64,000 bases of DNA. Origin: Planococcus sp. MB-3u-03. GTDB taxonomy: Bacteria > Bacillota > Bacilli > Bacillales_A > Planococcaceae. Shown here in pieces: positions 56,294 through 64,000 of the stretch. How positions within the stretch are numbered: position 1 is the first letter of the stretch; every line of letters starts with the position of its first letter. Position numbers and translations under genes: made by a program. Where the stretch lies: assembly GCF_002833405.1 (NCBI RefSeq), contig NZ_CP025135.1, positions 2,523,501 to 2,587,500 of the forward strand, given 5' to 3'. The notes beneath the pieces were generated by a model. The model was not told where the DNA came from and did no database searches. It worked only from the letters and a program-made list of their open reading frames with translations.

Positions 56294-59012
56294 ATCAATT
56301 CCAAACCGAAGGAAGCCGTACGTATTATTTGAAAATAGACCAGTCGGACGTGTTCCGGCTTCAGGCTTATAACGACAGCGGCAACCGGATCCCTCCAGAA
56401 ATCTGGTCGCCATTCCTGTTTTTCGCCGATAAGGACAGCTTTTTCGGCATGAACGTTCAAACAGATGGCTTGGACCTATTATTGACGCCAGCCGATTTTG
56501 TTCGTTTGTTCCAACAGGATCCCCATCATTACGTCCAATTTTCTGGGCGCCGTCTGCAAGATGAAGCTTGGCTGAAACTTGCGCGCCGCGTCGCCGATTC
56601 ATTGAACGATTCGGCGTTATGGCAGCACGTCCAAGTTGAAGACGGCGTCATTTCCATCGATGCGGCATATGGCGATGCGGAAATCCGCTCGTTCTTAACC
56701 GATACGATTCAGCACCAGCTGCGCCAAAAAGGGCTCACGTCAGCCCAATTGCCCTACCTTTTGCATTTCGTCGAACATGCTGGCTGGGACGGCCTGGAAC
56801 CCGCAGATGATTATGTGCTGGCGATGCAATTGACCGAACCGGACGATAGCGGCTTATGGGCCTTCCGGACAGCGCTGCGCACCAAACGCGGCAGTGCTTA
56901 TTGGACGCCTTCGAAACGTCGTGAAAACGAAGTGATCGAAAAGGTTCTTCCTGAAAAATGGCGCGCCCATGCGCGTGAAATCCAAGAGCGCCAAAGCTTG
57001 ATCCTCAGCTTATGCCCTTCTGTCGACCGCTATGAGGCAGACCAGATGTATATCGCCCGGTGGACCGATGCAGAAGTGTTGAACTTCCTCCGCAACGATG
57101 CCGACTTATTGCAGGCATTCGGCGTGGAAGTGTCGATTCCTTCCTGGCTGCAAGCCGTTCAGGAATCGAAAGTGCGCGTCAAAGCAAATGTCACCTCCCC
57201 GGCGAAAAAAGCATCGGTCGTCGGCTTGGACCAGATCATCAGCTTCGACTGGAAGTTCTCGCTCAATGGCCACGATTTGAGCATGCAGGATTTCGAGCAG
57301 CTGGTGACGGAAAACCGTGAATTCATCCGCGTCGGCAACGAATGGGTACGCGTCGACTCGAATCTATTGATGCAGCTGCGCCAGATGATTGAAGAAGCGG
57401 AAGACGCCGATTGGACGCTGAAAGACATGCTGTTCCATAATGTGCCGGACGTCATGCTCGAAGAACCGGGCGAAGAAGATGATCCGCTCGTCGAGTTTCA
57501 TTTGAATAAATCTTTGAAGGTCCTGCTCGATAAATTGCTCGATAAACGCGATTTGCCGGAAACGCCATTGCCGGAGAACTTGAAGACCGAATTGCGCCCT
57601 TACCAGAAGACGGGCTTTGATTATTTAACCTTCATGCGCGAGGAAGGCTTCGGTTTATGCCTTGCAGATGACATGGGGCTTGGCAAGACCGTGCAATTGA
57701 TCGCCTATTTGCTTCACGTGCACAGCGAAAAGCCGAAACAGCCGTCGCTTATCATTTGCCCGACTTCGGTCCTCGGCAACTGGCAAAAGGAATTGGAGCG
57801 TTTTGCGCCTGATTTGAAAGTCGCAACGCATTACGGCAGCAACCGCCCGAAAGGCCAAGCCTTCTTGGACTCGCTTGCGGCTGAACAGCCGGACGTGGTG
57901 CTGTCGACATACGGCATCGCTTCGTCCGACAGCGTCGAAATCCAATCGATCACATGGACGAGCATCACGCTCGATGAAGCGCAAAACATCAAGAATATGT
58001 ATACGAAACAATCGCGGACGATCCGCAAGTTCAAAGGGCAGCATCACATCGCCCTGACCGGGACGCCGATCGAGAACCGCTTGTCTGAACTATGGTCGAT
58101 CTTCGATTTCATCAATAAAGGCTACCTGTACCGCATCAAGCAGTTCAGGAAGCCTTTATGGTACCGATTGAACGGGATGATTCCGAACAGGCCAAAGAAA
58201 AGCTGCGGCAGCGCATTCAGCCATTTCTTTTGCGCCGGACGAAAAAAGATCCCGAACTGCAGCTCAATTTACCGGAAAAGCTGGAGCAATTGGAATATTG
58301 CCCACTGACGCCGGAACAAGCCGCGCTGTATGAGGGGCTTGTCCAGGATACGGTGCAGAAGATGGGGACGCTCACAGGCTTCGAGAAAAAAGGCCTCGTC
58401 CTGAAAATGCTCAGCAAGCTGAAACAGCTGTGCAATCACCCGTCCCTTTATTTGAAAGAGCCGTATACGACCGCAGACGAGTTATTGCCTCGCTCCCAGA
58501 AACTCGAGCGTATCGTGACACTTGCGGGGGAAATCGCGGAACGCGGGGAGCAATGCTTGATCTTTACGCAGTACATCGGAATGGGCCATCTGCTGCAGCA
58601 GGCACTGAATGAATTATACGGGCATGAAGTGCCGTTTTTAACCGGCCATATGCCGAAAAACCAACGTGATTCACTTGTCGCTGCATTCCAGAATGGCGAA
58701 TTCCCGATATTCATCCTATCCTTGAAAGCGGGTGGAACCGGGCTCAACTTGACGGCCGCTACGCATGTGCTGCATGCAGACCGCTGGTGGAACCCGGCCG
58801 TGGAAAACCAGGCGACCGACCGTGCTTACCGCATCGGCCAGACCCAGTTTGTCCACGTCCATAAGTTTGTGACAATCGGGACGATTGAAGAGAAAATCGA
58901 TTCACTGCTTACGCAGAAGCAGTCGATGTCGGACCAGTTTATCCAATCGAGCCAGTGGATGACGGAACTGTCCGATGACGAACTGAAAGAATTGTTCACG
59001 TATAGCTTCTAA
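56290..59012 (+). pseudogene. ywqA: SNF2-family DEAD/DEAH helicase (YwqA-like), frameshifted
   Basis: SF2 Swi2/Snf2 ATPase of about 907 residues that moves on DNA. An N-terminal SNF2-associated region (about 1-430) precedes the helicase core: RPYQKTGFDYL, Walker A ADDMGLGKTVQLIAYL, motif II LDEAQNIKN, motif III ALTGTPIENRLSELWSI, then the C-terminal lobe with QLCNHPSLYL, LIFTQYIGMGHLLQQ, SLKAGGTGLNLTAATHV, and DRAYRIGQTQFVHVHKF. The frame breaks at 58146: one added C (TTCAGG to TTCCAGG) gives QFQEAFMVPIERDDSEQ and joins the two halves. Starts inside the ywqB stop. Confidence 0.88.
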
Positions 59013-59052
59013 AAAATCCGGCCAGGACCCCACCTGGCCGGATTTTTTCTTT
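59012..59052. terminator. Bidirectional terminator between ywqA and the ssbB side
   Basis: Stem AATCCGGCCAGG / CCTGGCCGGATT with A-run before and T-run after. Confidence 0.88.
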
Positions 59053-59065
59053 TGGACAGCGATCA

Positions 59066-59209
59066 TCAGTTTTTCTCGCCTGTGGCGAAGACCCGTTTCA
59101 GTTCTGACAGCTCCCGCTCCGCTTCAATCATTCGCTGATGAAGCGAAGCGGTCAGTTTGATCAATTGCTCCATATGGACTTCCAATTGGAGCTGAAGTTC
59201 TTTCGGCAT
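59066..59209 (-). CDS. Small coiled-coil protein, 47 residues
   Basis: Not a family I recognise. ATG at 59209 with GGAGG about 9 nt upstream. The product is one charged amphipathic helix (MPKELQLQLEVHMEQLIKLT, EAERELSELKRVF). It lies 20 nt downstream of ssbB on the same strand, before the shared terminator, so it is probably the last gene of the ssbB transcript. Confidence 0.6.
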   Translation of the reverse strand: MPKELQLQLEVHMEQLIKLTASLHQRMIEAERELSELKRVFATGEKN

Positions 59210-59229
59210 TCCACTTGCCTCCTTATGCT

Positions 59230-59640
59230 TCAACTGTTCACCTGCTCAGTTTCGGGCGGCTGAAAATCGAACTCCGCATTAGAATCCGTTTCCGTCCGCT
59301 TGGGGATAAGATCGTCTGAGGGCTTTCGTTTATCGAGGAAACGTACTTGGTCGCCGATTACTTCCGTTACATAAACACGGGAGCCATCTTCCTTATCGTA
59401 ATGGCGTGATTGGATTCTTCCCGTAATGGCGACTTGCGAGCCTTTCATGCAATACTTGGCAACGTTTTGGGCTGTCCGCCCCCAGGTGGAGCAAAGGACG
59501 TAATCGCTTTCGATTTCACCACGCTGATTTCTGAAGTTGCGGGAAATGGCCACGACGAAGGTAGTATGTACGCGCCCTTCCCCCAGCACCCGCATCGACG
59601 GGTCTTTCGTTAATCGTCCTACAATGCCTACTTGATTCAT
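59230..59640 (-). CDS. ssbB: Single-stranded DNA-binding protein (SsbB-like)
   Basis: OB-fold ssDNA-binding protein of 136 residues. Core motifs: MNQVGIVGRLTKDPSMRVLG, FVVAISRNFRNQRGEIESDY, WGRTAQNVAKYCMKGSQVAI, GRIQSRHYDKEDGSRVYVTE. The C-terminal tail is acidic but ends TEQVNS, without the DDDIPF-type tip of housekeeping SSB that recruits repair proteins. This and the YwpF/FabZ neighbours point to SsbB, the competence-linked paralogue. Start at 59640 after AGGGGGTGA; a frame continuing to 59823 has no support. Confidence 0.88.
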   Translation of the reverse strand: MNQVGIVGRLTKDPSMRVLGEGRVHTTFVVAISRNFRNQRGEIESDYVLCSTWGRTAQNVAKYCMKGSQVAITGRIQSRHYDKEDGSRVYVTEVIGDQVRFLDKRKPSDDLIPKRTETDSNAEFDFQPPETEQVNS

Positions 59641-59970
59641 TGACTTCACCCCCTGCCAGACAGGCCGATTCAGCTGCTGGCTTGTGGCCTGCCTGCTGTC
59701 CTGCCGGTAATGAAAGCATACTAATACCGCTATTTCCTTGGCAATGTGGGAAATCGCGGATTTGAAAGGATTTCGGGCATCATTTGCGGGATTTTGAAAA
59801 GGGCGAAAAATTTTTTTGGACATACTGCTGCGTAAATTATAGTGTTTCTTGAATAGCAGGCTTATTTACAAAATCGCCATTTTGTTGCAATGCATTTTTT
59901 TCCATAGACATTCGCCGGGCATTTCCCCGCTATGCTATACTGAAACAAAGCTTTATCTGGAGGGAATTGC
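59641..59970. other. Divergent intergenic region between ssbB and ywpF, 330 nt
   Basis: Contains a TATAAT (59836-59841, minus strand) and an AAAA-N6-TTTT patch (59870-59883) on the ssbB side, plus a promoter for ywpF. No gene. Confidence 0.55.
59933..59941 (+). promoter_or_regulatory. Extended -10 promoter of ywpF
   Basis: TGCTATACT, an extended -10 (TGnTATACT), about 30 nt before the ATG with no good -35. Confidence 0.4.
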
Positions 59971-60411
59971 ATGAAAACCTTTAAAATGCTGTCGCTCGCC
60001 GTTGTAGACGGAGAACAACTTGTAGACTACCCGCTCCATGACGGCCTGATCATCAACCAGGAAAATTCCCAGCGTTCATGGGTTCTTGAACTGCTGGTGG
60101 ACGAAAAGCATGAAGCTGTTTTTCTCGATATGAAACAAAGCGGTAAAGTACATGATGTCAAAGTCGTCATTTCCTACCCAGGAAACGAACCCGCGACGTT
60201 TGAAGTGATTATCCATGCCGTCAAGCCGATCGGCGGACATGTCTCTGTGCTGATGAAAGGGACCTTGAAACGCGCACGCCGCAAATACGCCGAGACTTTG
60301 TTGTCGGAGCTATTGGAAGACGGGCTTGAAGGAGAGGAACTGCTGGAGCGTTTTGAAAGCGATATGCGGGAACGGCCGGTATTGCGAAAAGACGAAAGTA
60401 AATCCACATAA
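59971..60411 (+). CDS. ywpF: YwpF-like family protein
   Basis: Cytoplasmic protein of 146 residues matching the YwpF family by length, N-terminus (MKTFKMLSLAVVDGEQ) and position beside ssbB and fabZ. The N-terminal ~100 residues are beta-rich (WVLELLVDEKHEAVFLDMK, VHDVKVVISYPGNEPATFEV), and the C-terminal ~40 residues are charged helix. Function unknown. AGGAGG-type ribosome binding site (CTGGAGGG) before ATG. Shares a bidirectional terminator with fabZ. Confidence 0.82.
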   Translation: MKTFKMLSLAVVDGEQLVDYPLHDGLIINQENSQRSWVLELLVDEKHEAVFLDMKQSGKVHDVKVVISYPGNEPATFEVIIHAVKPIGGHVSVLMKGTLKRARRKYAETLLSELLEDGLEGEELLERFESDMRERPVLRKDESKST

Positions 60412-60458
60412 TAAAACTGCCTCCCGCGGCCGAATTGGCTGCGGGAGGCAGTTTTGGT
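60412..60458. terminator. Bidirectional terminator between ywpF and fabZ
   Basis: Stem AACTGCCTCCCGC / GCGGGAGGCAGTT flanked by A and T runs. Confidence 0.88.
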
Positions 60459-60465
60459 TTCGATT

Positions 60466-60903
60466 TTATTTTTCCTGAACTGGCCCAAGCGCGAATAAAA
60501 TGTCGCATTCACAAGCGATTTCGCCGTCTACCGTCGCAATGGCATGGCCTTTGCCCATAGAACCGCGCAGGCGCGTCAACTCCACTTCCAAGCGCAATTG
60601 GTCACCTGGCGTGACTTGGCGCTTGAAACGGCAATTATCGATGCCTGTGAAGAAGGCTAGGCGGCCCTTGTTTTCTTCCATCTGAAGAACGGCGGCTGCC
60701 CCGACCTGTGCCAGCGCCTCGACGATCAAGACACCCGGCATTACAGGGTAACCCGGAAAATGGCCGTTAAAGAAATCTTCATTAGCGGTAACGTTTTTCA
60801 ACCCGACCGCTTTTTTCCCCGCTTCGATTTCAACGATTCGATCGACCATCAAAAAAGGATAACGGTGAGGCAAAATTGCCTGTACTTGTTCTGTCGTCAA
60901 CAT
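60466..60903 (-). CDS. fabZ: 3-hydroxyacyl-ACP dehydratase FabZ
   Basis: Fatty-acid synthesis dehydratase of 145 residues, hot-dog fold. Conserved [13 protein letters not shown], catalytic His in [19 protein letters not shown] (His and Glu), [19 protein letters not shown]. Start at 60903 ([15 protein letters not shown]) with AAGGG at proper distance; the ATG at 60912 is too close to it. Downstream of mbl and an EpuA-family gene. Confidence 0.93.
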   Translation of the reverse strand: MLTTEQVQAILPHRYPFLMVDRIVEIEAGKKAVGLKNVTANEDFFNGHFPGYPVMPGVLIVEALAQVGAAAVLQMEENKGRLAFFTGIDNCRFKRQVTPGDQLRLEVELTRLRGSMGKGHAIATVDGEIACECDILFALGPVQEK

Positions 60904-60962
60904 AAATTCCATTCCCTTCTACACTCTCTGCTTGTCTTCCATCAGGCTTTATCGCTTCCTGA

Positions 60963-61226
60963 TCAAGTGACACCGCGCATGATATCAAAGATATGCTGCC
61001 ACGTTTCCCATTTTAGTGCATCTCCTGCATTGCCATCTCCGATGACACCGTATCCGATCATAGCGCCCAGTGCTGCCATAACGACGAGAAGCGCGATGAC
61101 CAGGAGGATGCGCAGCCAAATCGGAAACATGCGGATTTGCACCCAGCGCGTTTTCTTTTGTGGCTTTTCGGTTTGCGTATTCGGTTTATCTGGCTGAGTC
61201 GAGCCAGCTTTTCGTGATTGTGCCAT
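60963..61226 (-). CDS. EpuA-family small membrane protein (often labelled RNA polymerase subunit beta)
   Basis: Protein of 87 residues: a basic cytoplasmic N-terminus (about 1-35, QTEKPQKKTRWVQIRMFP), one transmembrane helix (WLRILLVIALLVVMAALGAM) and a short conserved outer tail ending (GDGNAGDALKWETWQHIFDI). This matches EpuA-type proteins found downstream of mbl in Bacillales. The database name referring to RNA polymerase beta reflects a fusion in other genomes and should not be read as a polymerase function. Confidence 0.78.
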   Translation of the reverse strand: MAQSRKAGSTQPDKPNTQTEKPQKKTRWVQIRMFPIWLRILLVIALLVVMAALGAMIGYGVIGDGNAGDALKWETWQHIFDIMRGVT

Positions 61227-61329
61227 TGCTATGTCAACCTTTCCTCTTTAAATGCCCAATGCCATACAAGTTTCTTCACTATCTGCCATTATACTAAAAA
61301 GCGTGGGCTGTGAAACAAAAATTTGAATT

Positions 61330-62325
61330 TTATCTCCTGGAACGGAAAATATCCTGTTTTGCTTCAAGCATTTTCCCGGTTCCAAGAACGACGCATTCTT
61401 TCGGATGTTCCGCAATGGCGACCGGAATGCCGAGACGCTCTGACAGCAGCCGGTCCAATCCGCCCAGCAAAGCACCCCCGCCAGTCAACACGCCGCCGCG
61501 GTCGATAATATCCGATGCCAGTTCAGGCGGCGTTTGTTCGAGCACCACGCGCACGCCTTCTGCAACTTGCTCGACCGATTCACGCAAAGCTTCCGTGATT
61601 TCCTGGGCCTCCAACGTAATCGTCCGCGGATAGCCCGTCAGCATATCTCGCCCCCGGTTGTCCATCGTGGCTTGTTGATCGCCGCTCAGCGTTCCGAATT
61701 CGACTTTCAGTTTCTCGGCTGTCCGTTCCCCGATCAGCAATTTGTATTTCTTTTTGATGTAATGAAGGATGTCCAGATCAAAATGATCGCCTGCAACTTT
61801 TAAGGTTATGCTTTTGACGATTTCGCCCATCGACAAAACCGCAATATCGGAAGTGCCCCCGCCGATATCGATGACGAGGCTCGCATCTGCCTGATAAATA
61901 TCAAGCCCTGCCCCAATAGCCGCAACTTTCGGCTCCACTTCGACATAGACTTTCCTCGCTCCCGCTTTTTCTGCTACTTCGCGGATCGCCTTCTGTTCGA
62001 TGCTCGTGATATTCGCCGGGCAGCAAATGAGGATGCGCGGCTTCATCATAAAGCCTTTCAGTTTCAGTATTTGGATAAAATGCTTGAGCATCAATTCCGT
62101 AATATCGAAATCATGGATGACGCCGTCTTTTAAGGGGCGGATCACCGCAATATGCTGGGGTGTGCGGCCCATCATATTCTGGGCTTCCGTTCCGACGGCG
62201 ATCAGTTCATTGGATTTTTTATCGACTGCTACTACAGACGGCTCGTTTAAAATGATGCCTTTGCCTTTTACATAGATCAGCACATTGGCTGTCCCGAGAT
62301 CGATGCCTATATCTTTCGAAAACAT
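61330..62325 (-). CDS. mbl: MreB-like rod-shape protein Mbl
   Basis: Bacterial actin homologue of 331 residues that guides lateral wall synthesis under the membrane. Phosphate-binding loops IGIDLGTANVLIYVKGKGII and LVIDIGGGTSDIAVLSMG, the adenosine motif VLTGGGALLGGLDRLLSERL, and KPRILICCPANITSIEQKAI. ATG 62325 with AAGGGG. Situated directly after murA, without the sporulation genes found in that interval in B. subtilis. Confidence 0.93.
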   Translation of the reverse strand: MFSKDIGIDLGTANVLIYVKGKGIILNEPSVVAVDKKSNELIAVGTEAQNMMGRTPQHIAVIRPLKDGVIHDFDITELMLKHFIQILKLKGFMMKPRILICCPANITSIEQKAIREVAEKAGARKVYVEVEPKVAAIGAGLDIYQADASLVIDIGGGTSDIAVLSMGEIVKSITLKVAGDHFDLDILHYIKKKYKLLIGERTAEKLKVEFGTLSGDQQATMDNRGRDMLTGYPRTITLEAQEITEALRESVEQVAEGVRVVLEQTPPELASDIIDRGGVLTGGGALLGGLDRLLSERLGIPVAIAEHPKECVVLGTGKMLEAKQDIFRSRR

Positions 62326-62475
62326 TACGCCGTCCCCTTCCCATATTCTGCGATGTTGATTGAACTTTAATTTTCCAAGCTTGCATATCCATTAGAATTG
62401 TCTAATTAAAATCTTATCATAATCCTGCAATGGCTGACAAAATTCTCCGAAAATACTTTCAGCCCATTTTTCTAC

Positions 62476-62510
62476 GAAAAAAGCCTGCCGCTCAATTGTG
62501 CGGCAGGCTC
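62476..62510 (-). terminator. Terminator of murA
   Basis: Stem AGCCTGCCGC / GCGGCAGGCT with T6 on the minus strand. Confidence 0.85.
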
Positions 62511-62540
62511 TTGATCTTATGAAGTATAAGTCCTGATGAA

Positions 62541-63839
62541 TTAAACCATTTGCTCTTCTTTTACTTCGCTTGTTTCAGTCGATACGCGTTCGATGTCGGC
62601 ACCTAGAGCTTCAAGCTTCAAGTGGAAATCAACATATCCGCGGTCTAAATGATAAAGTTCGTGTACGCGTGTAATTCCTTCAGCAGCAAGTCCAGCCAAG
62701 ATCAATGCAGCAGCTGCACGAAGATCTGTCGCTGATACTTGTGCGCCTTGCAATTTAGAAGGGCCTTCCATGATGACTGAGCGGCCTTCGATTTTGACGG
62801 ATGCATTCATCCGGCGGAATTCTTCAACATGCATGAAGCGGTTTTCGAAAACCGTTTCAGTCAAGATGCCGCTGCCTTGCGCAGTCAACATCAATGACAT
62901 CATCTGTGATTGCATATCTGTCGGGAAACCTGGGTGAGGCATCGTTTTGATGTCGATTGAACGGAGCGGGCGTGTAGCGCGGATGCGCAAGCCTTCATCC
63001 GTCTCTTGGATATCGACTCCCATTTCGCCCATTTTCGAGATCAAGGCAGCCATATGTTCCGGAACGGCGTTTTCGATGATGACGTCACCTTCAGTGATGG
63101 CAGCTGCCACCATGAATGTTCCAGCTTCTACACGGTCAGGAATGATTGAGTGATTCGAACCGTGGAGAGTCTCCACACCTTCGATGCGCATAGTGTCTGT
63201 ACCGGCGCCTTTGACGTTTCCGCCCATTTCGTTGATATAATTCGCTAGGTCAACGATTTCCGGCTCTTTCGCTGCGTTTTCGATGATCGTTACCCCATCT
63301 GCAAGCGCTGCGGCTGACATGATGTTCTCTGTCGCTCCGACACTTGGGAAGTCGAGGTAGATTTTAGCACCGCGCAAACGGCCATCTGTTTTAGCTTCAA
63401 CAAAGCCGTTTCCAAACGTGATGTTCGCTCCCATTGCTTCAAAGCCTTTTAGGTGCTGGTCGATCGGACGAGATCCGATAGCGCAGCCGCCTGGCAAAGC
63501 GACACGGGCAAATCCGTTGCGTGCAAGTACCGGTCCCATGACGAGAATCGATGCACGCATTTTACGGACATACTCGAACTGTGCTTCACTCGAGAGTTGT
63601 GAAGATGCGTCGATGTGCATCTCGTTTTTCTCTGGGAAATATTCGATGTCGACATTCAAGCTTCTCAATACTTCCTGAATGGTGTAGACATCCGCAAGAT
63701 TCGGCACTTCTGTAATGAAGCTTTTTCCTTCACTTGCAAGAAGCGCGCCTGCCAATACTGGCAGTACTGCGTTTTTCGCTCCTTCTACCCGTACTTTCCC
63801 TGTTAATTTCTTTCCGCCTTTAACGATGATATGATCCAA
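62541..63839 (-). CDS. murA: UDP-N-acetylglucosamine 1-carboxyvinyltransferase (MurAA)
   Basis: First committed step of peptidoglycan synthesis: transfers enolpyruvate from PEP to UDP-GlcNAc. About 432 residues, EPSP-synthase fold. Motifs: [20 protein letters not shown] near the N-terminus, the active Cys (fosfomycin target) in [57 protein letters not shown] place the start at the TTG 63839 ([12 protein letters not shown]) because GGAGGG lies 7 nt upstream. The in-frame ATG at 63854 lies directly before this Shine-Dalgarno and has none of its own. Confidence 0.93.
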   Translation of the reverse strand: MDHIIVKGGKKLTGKVRVEGAKNAVLPVLAGALLASEGKSFITEVPNLADVYTIQEVLRSLNVDIEYFPEKNEMHIDASSQLSSEAQFEYVRKMRASILVMGPVLARNGFARVALPGGCAIGSRPIDQHLKGFEAMGANITFGNGFVEAKTDGRLRGAKIYLDFPSVGATENIMSAAALADGVTIIENAAKEPEIVDLANYINEMGGNVKGAGTDTMRIEGVETLHGSNHSIIPDRVEAGTFMVAAAITEGDVIIENAVPEHMAALISKMGEMGVDIQETDEGLRIRATRPLRSIDIKTMPHPGFPTDMQSQMMSLMLTAQGSGILTETVFENRFMHVEEFRRMNASVKIEGRSVIMEGPSKLQGAQVSATDLRAAAALILAGLAAEGITRVHELYHLDRGYVDFHLKLEALGADIERVSTETSEVKEEQMV

Positions 63840-63949
63840 AGCATAGCCCTCCATGTGTTTAATAGTCCCTTATTTATACAGCTCTCACGTATATTTTCAC
63901 ATTTAATAATCTCTGTAGTTTATGGTAGTAAAAAATGAAAACCTTATAT

Positions 63950-63978
63950 ATAATACCTTGTTTTTTGATAAGAAACAA
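63950..63978 (-). promoter_or_regulatory. Candidate promoter of murA
   Basis: Minus strand TTGTTT (63973-63978), 17 nt, TATTAT (63950-63955), about 110 nt upstream of the TTG start. Confidence 0.4.
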
Positions 63979-64000
63979 GCATTACAAGGCTTTCTTATCA
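63966..64000. repeat. Perfect inverted repeat at the window end
   Basis: TGATAAGAAA at 63966-63975 and TTTCTTATCA at 63991-64000, with a 15-nt loop. May be a terminator stem of a rightward gene or of one beyond the edge, or an operator over the murA -35. The window ends too soon to tell. Confidence 0.4.

Noticed and set aside
54761..59012. SWIM-SNF2 pair as a phage defence island
   Set aside because: The pair is a conserved chromosomal unit (ywqB-ywqA) beside housekeeping genes, with no other defence gene nearby.
60963..61226. RNA polymerase beta subunit
   Set aside because: Only 87 residues with a membrane helix; the name is a database carry-over for EpuA-type proteins.

Overview
This 64-kb window looks like chromosome from a low-to-moderate-GC Gram-positive coccus or rod of the Planococcaceae (Planococcus-like; inferred from gene families and gene order, no search was run). 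Proteins are typical of Bacillales: Mbl, MurAA, FabZ, YwpF, SsbB, YwqA/YwqB and a dppABCDE-ykfABCD operon in Bacillus subtilis order. murA lies directly next to mbl. In B. subtilis that interval holds spoIID, spoIIQ and spoIIID, so their absence suggests a non-spore-former. TTG and GTG start codons are common.

Layout. 1-3124 (-): a secreted multidomain nuclease, cut by the window edge. 3487-8395 (+): a four-gene glycopolymer operon (MurJ-like flippase, PIG-L deacetylase, O-antigen-ligase-like protein, GNAT). 9420-29252 (-): a cell-surface cluster with two 5'-nucleotidases, a giant subtilase, an amidase plus lipoprotein, an LTA-synthase-like enzyme, a SpoIID/LytB-like protein and an NlpC/P60 hydrolase. 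Five of these proteins carry a triplet of cell-wall-binding repeat 2 (CWB2). 29491-32646 (-): TagA-type and GT4 glycosyltransferases and a nucleotide-sugar dehydrogenase. 33215-42427 (-): amino-acid/peptide and pantothenate metabolism and transport (AGCS symporter, M20 hydrolase, RocB, EamA, PanF, YhdT) plus a Yip1/HlyD-like membrane protein. 43480-43710: DUF2187. 43789-53385 (-): the dpp-ykf operon for uptake and breakdown of muropeptides and dipeptides. 53470-64000: small genes, the ywqB-ywqA pair, ssbB, ywpF, fabZ, an EpuA-family gene, mbl and murA.

The main theme is the cell surface. The window encodes likely makers of an anionic wall polymer, the CWB2 proteins that probably bind such a polymer, wall hydrolases, and a muropeptide recycling operon. 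Secreted nuclease and nucleotidases suggest scavenging of extracellular nucleic acid, and two of them have good cre-like boxes upstream, which suggests CcpA control.

Two structural points matter to any user. First, three large gaps (about 8.4-9.4, 24.0-25.3 and 42.4-43.5 kb) are filled with a tandem non-coding repeat of about 245-248 nt (family A) joined through a related linker to a second repeat (family B). Second, at least ten otherwise normal genes have frameshifts, mostly explained by a single missing base in a homopolymer. They are densest at 39.9-42.1 kb. Indel errors in the sequence are the simplest explanation, so I treat those genes as probably intact in the organism and mark each lesion.
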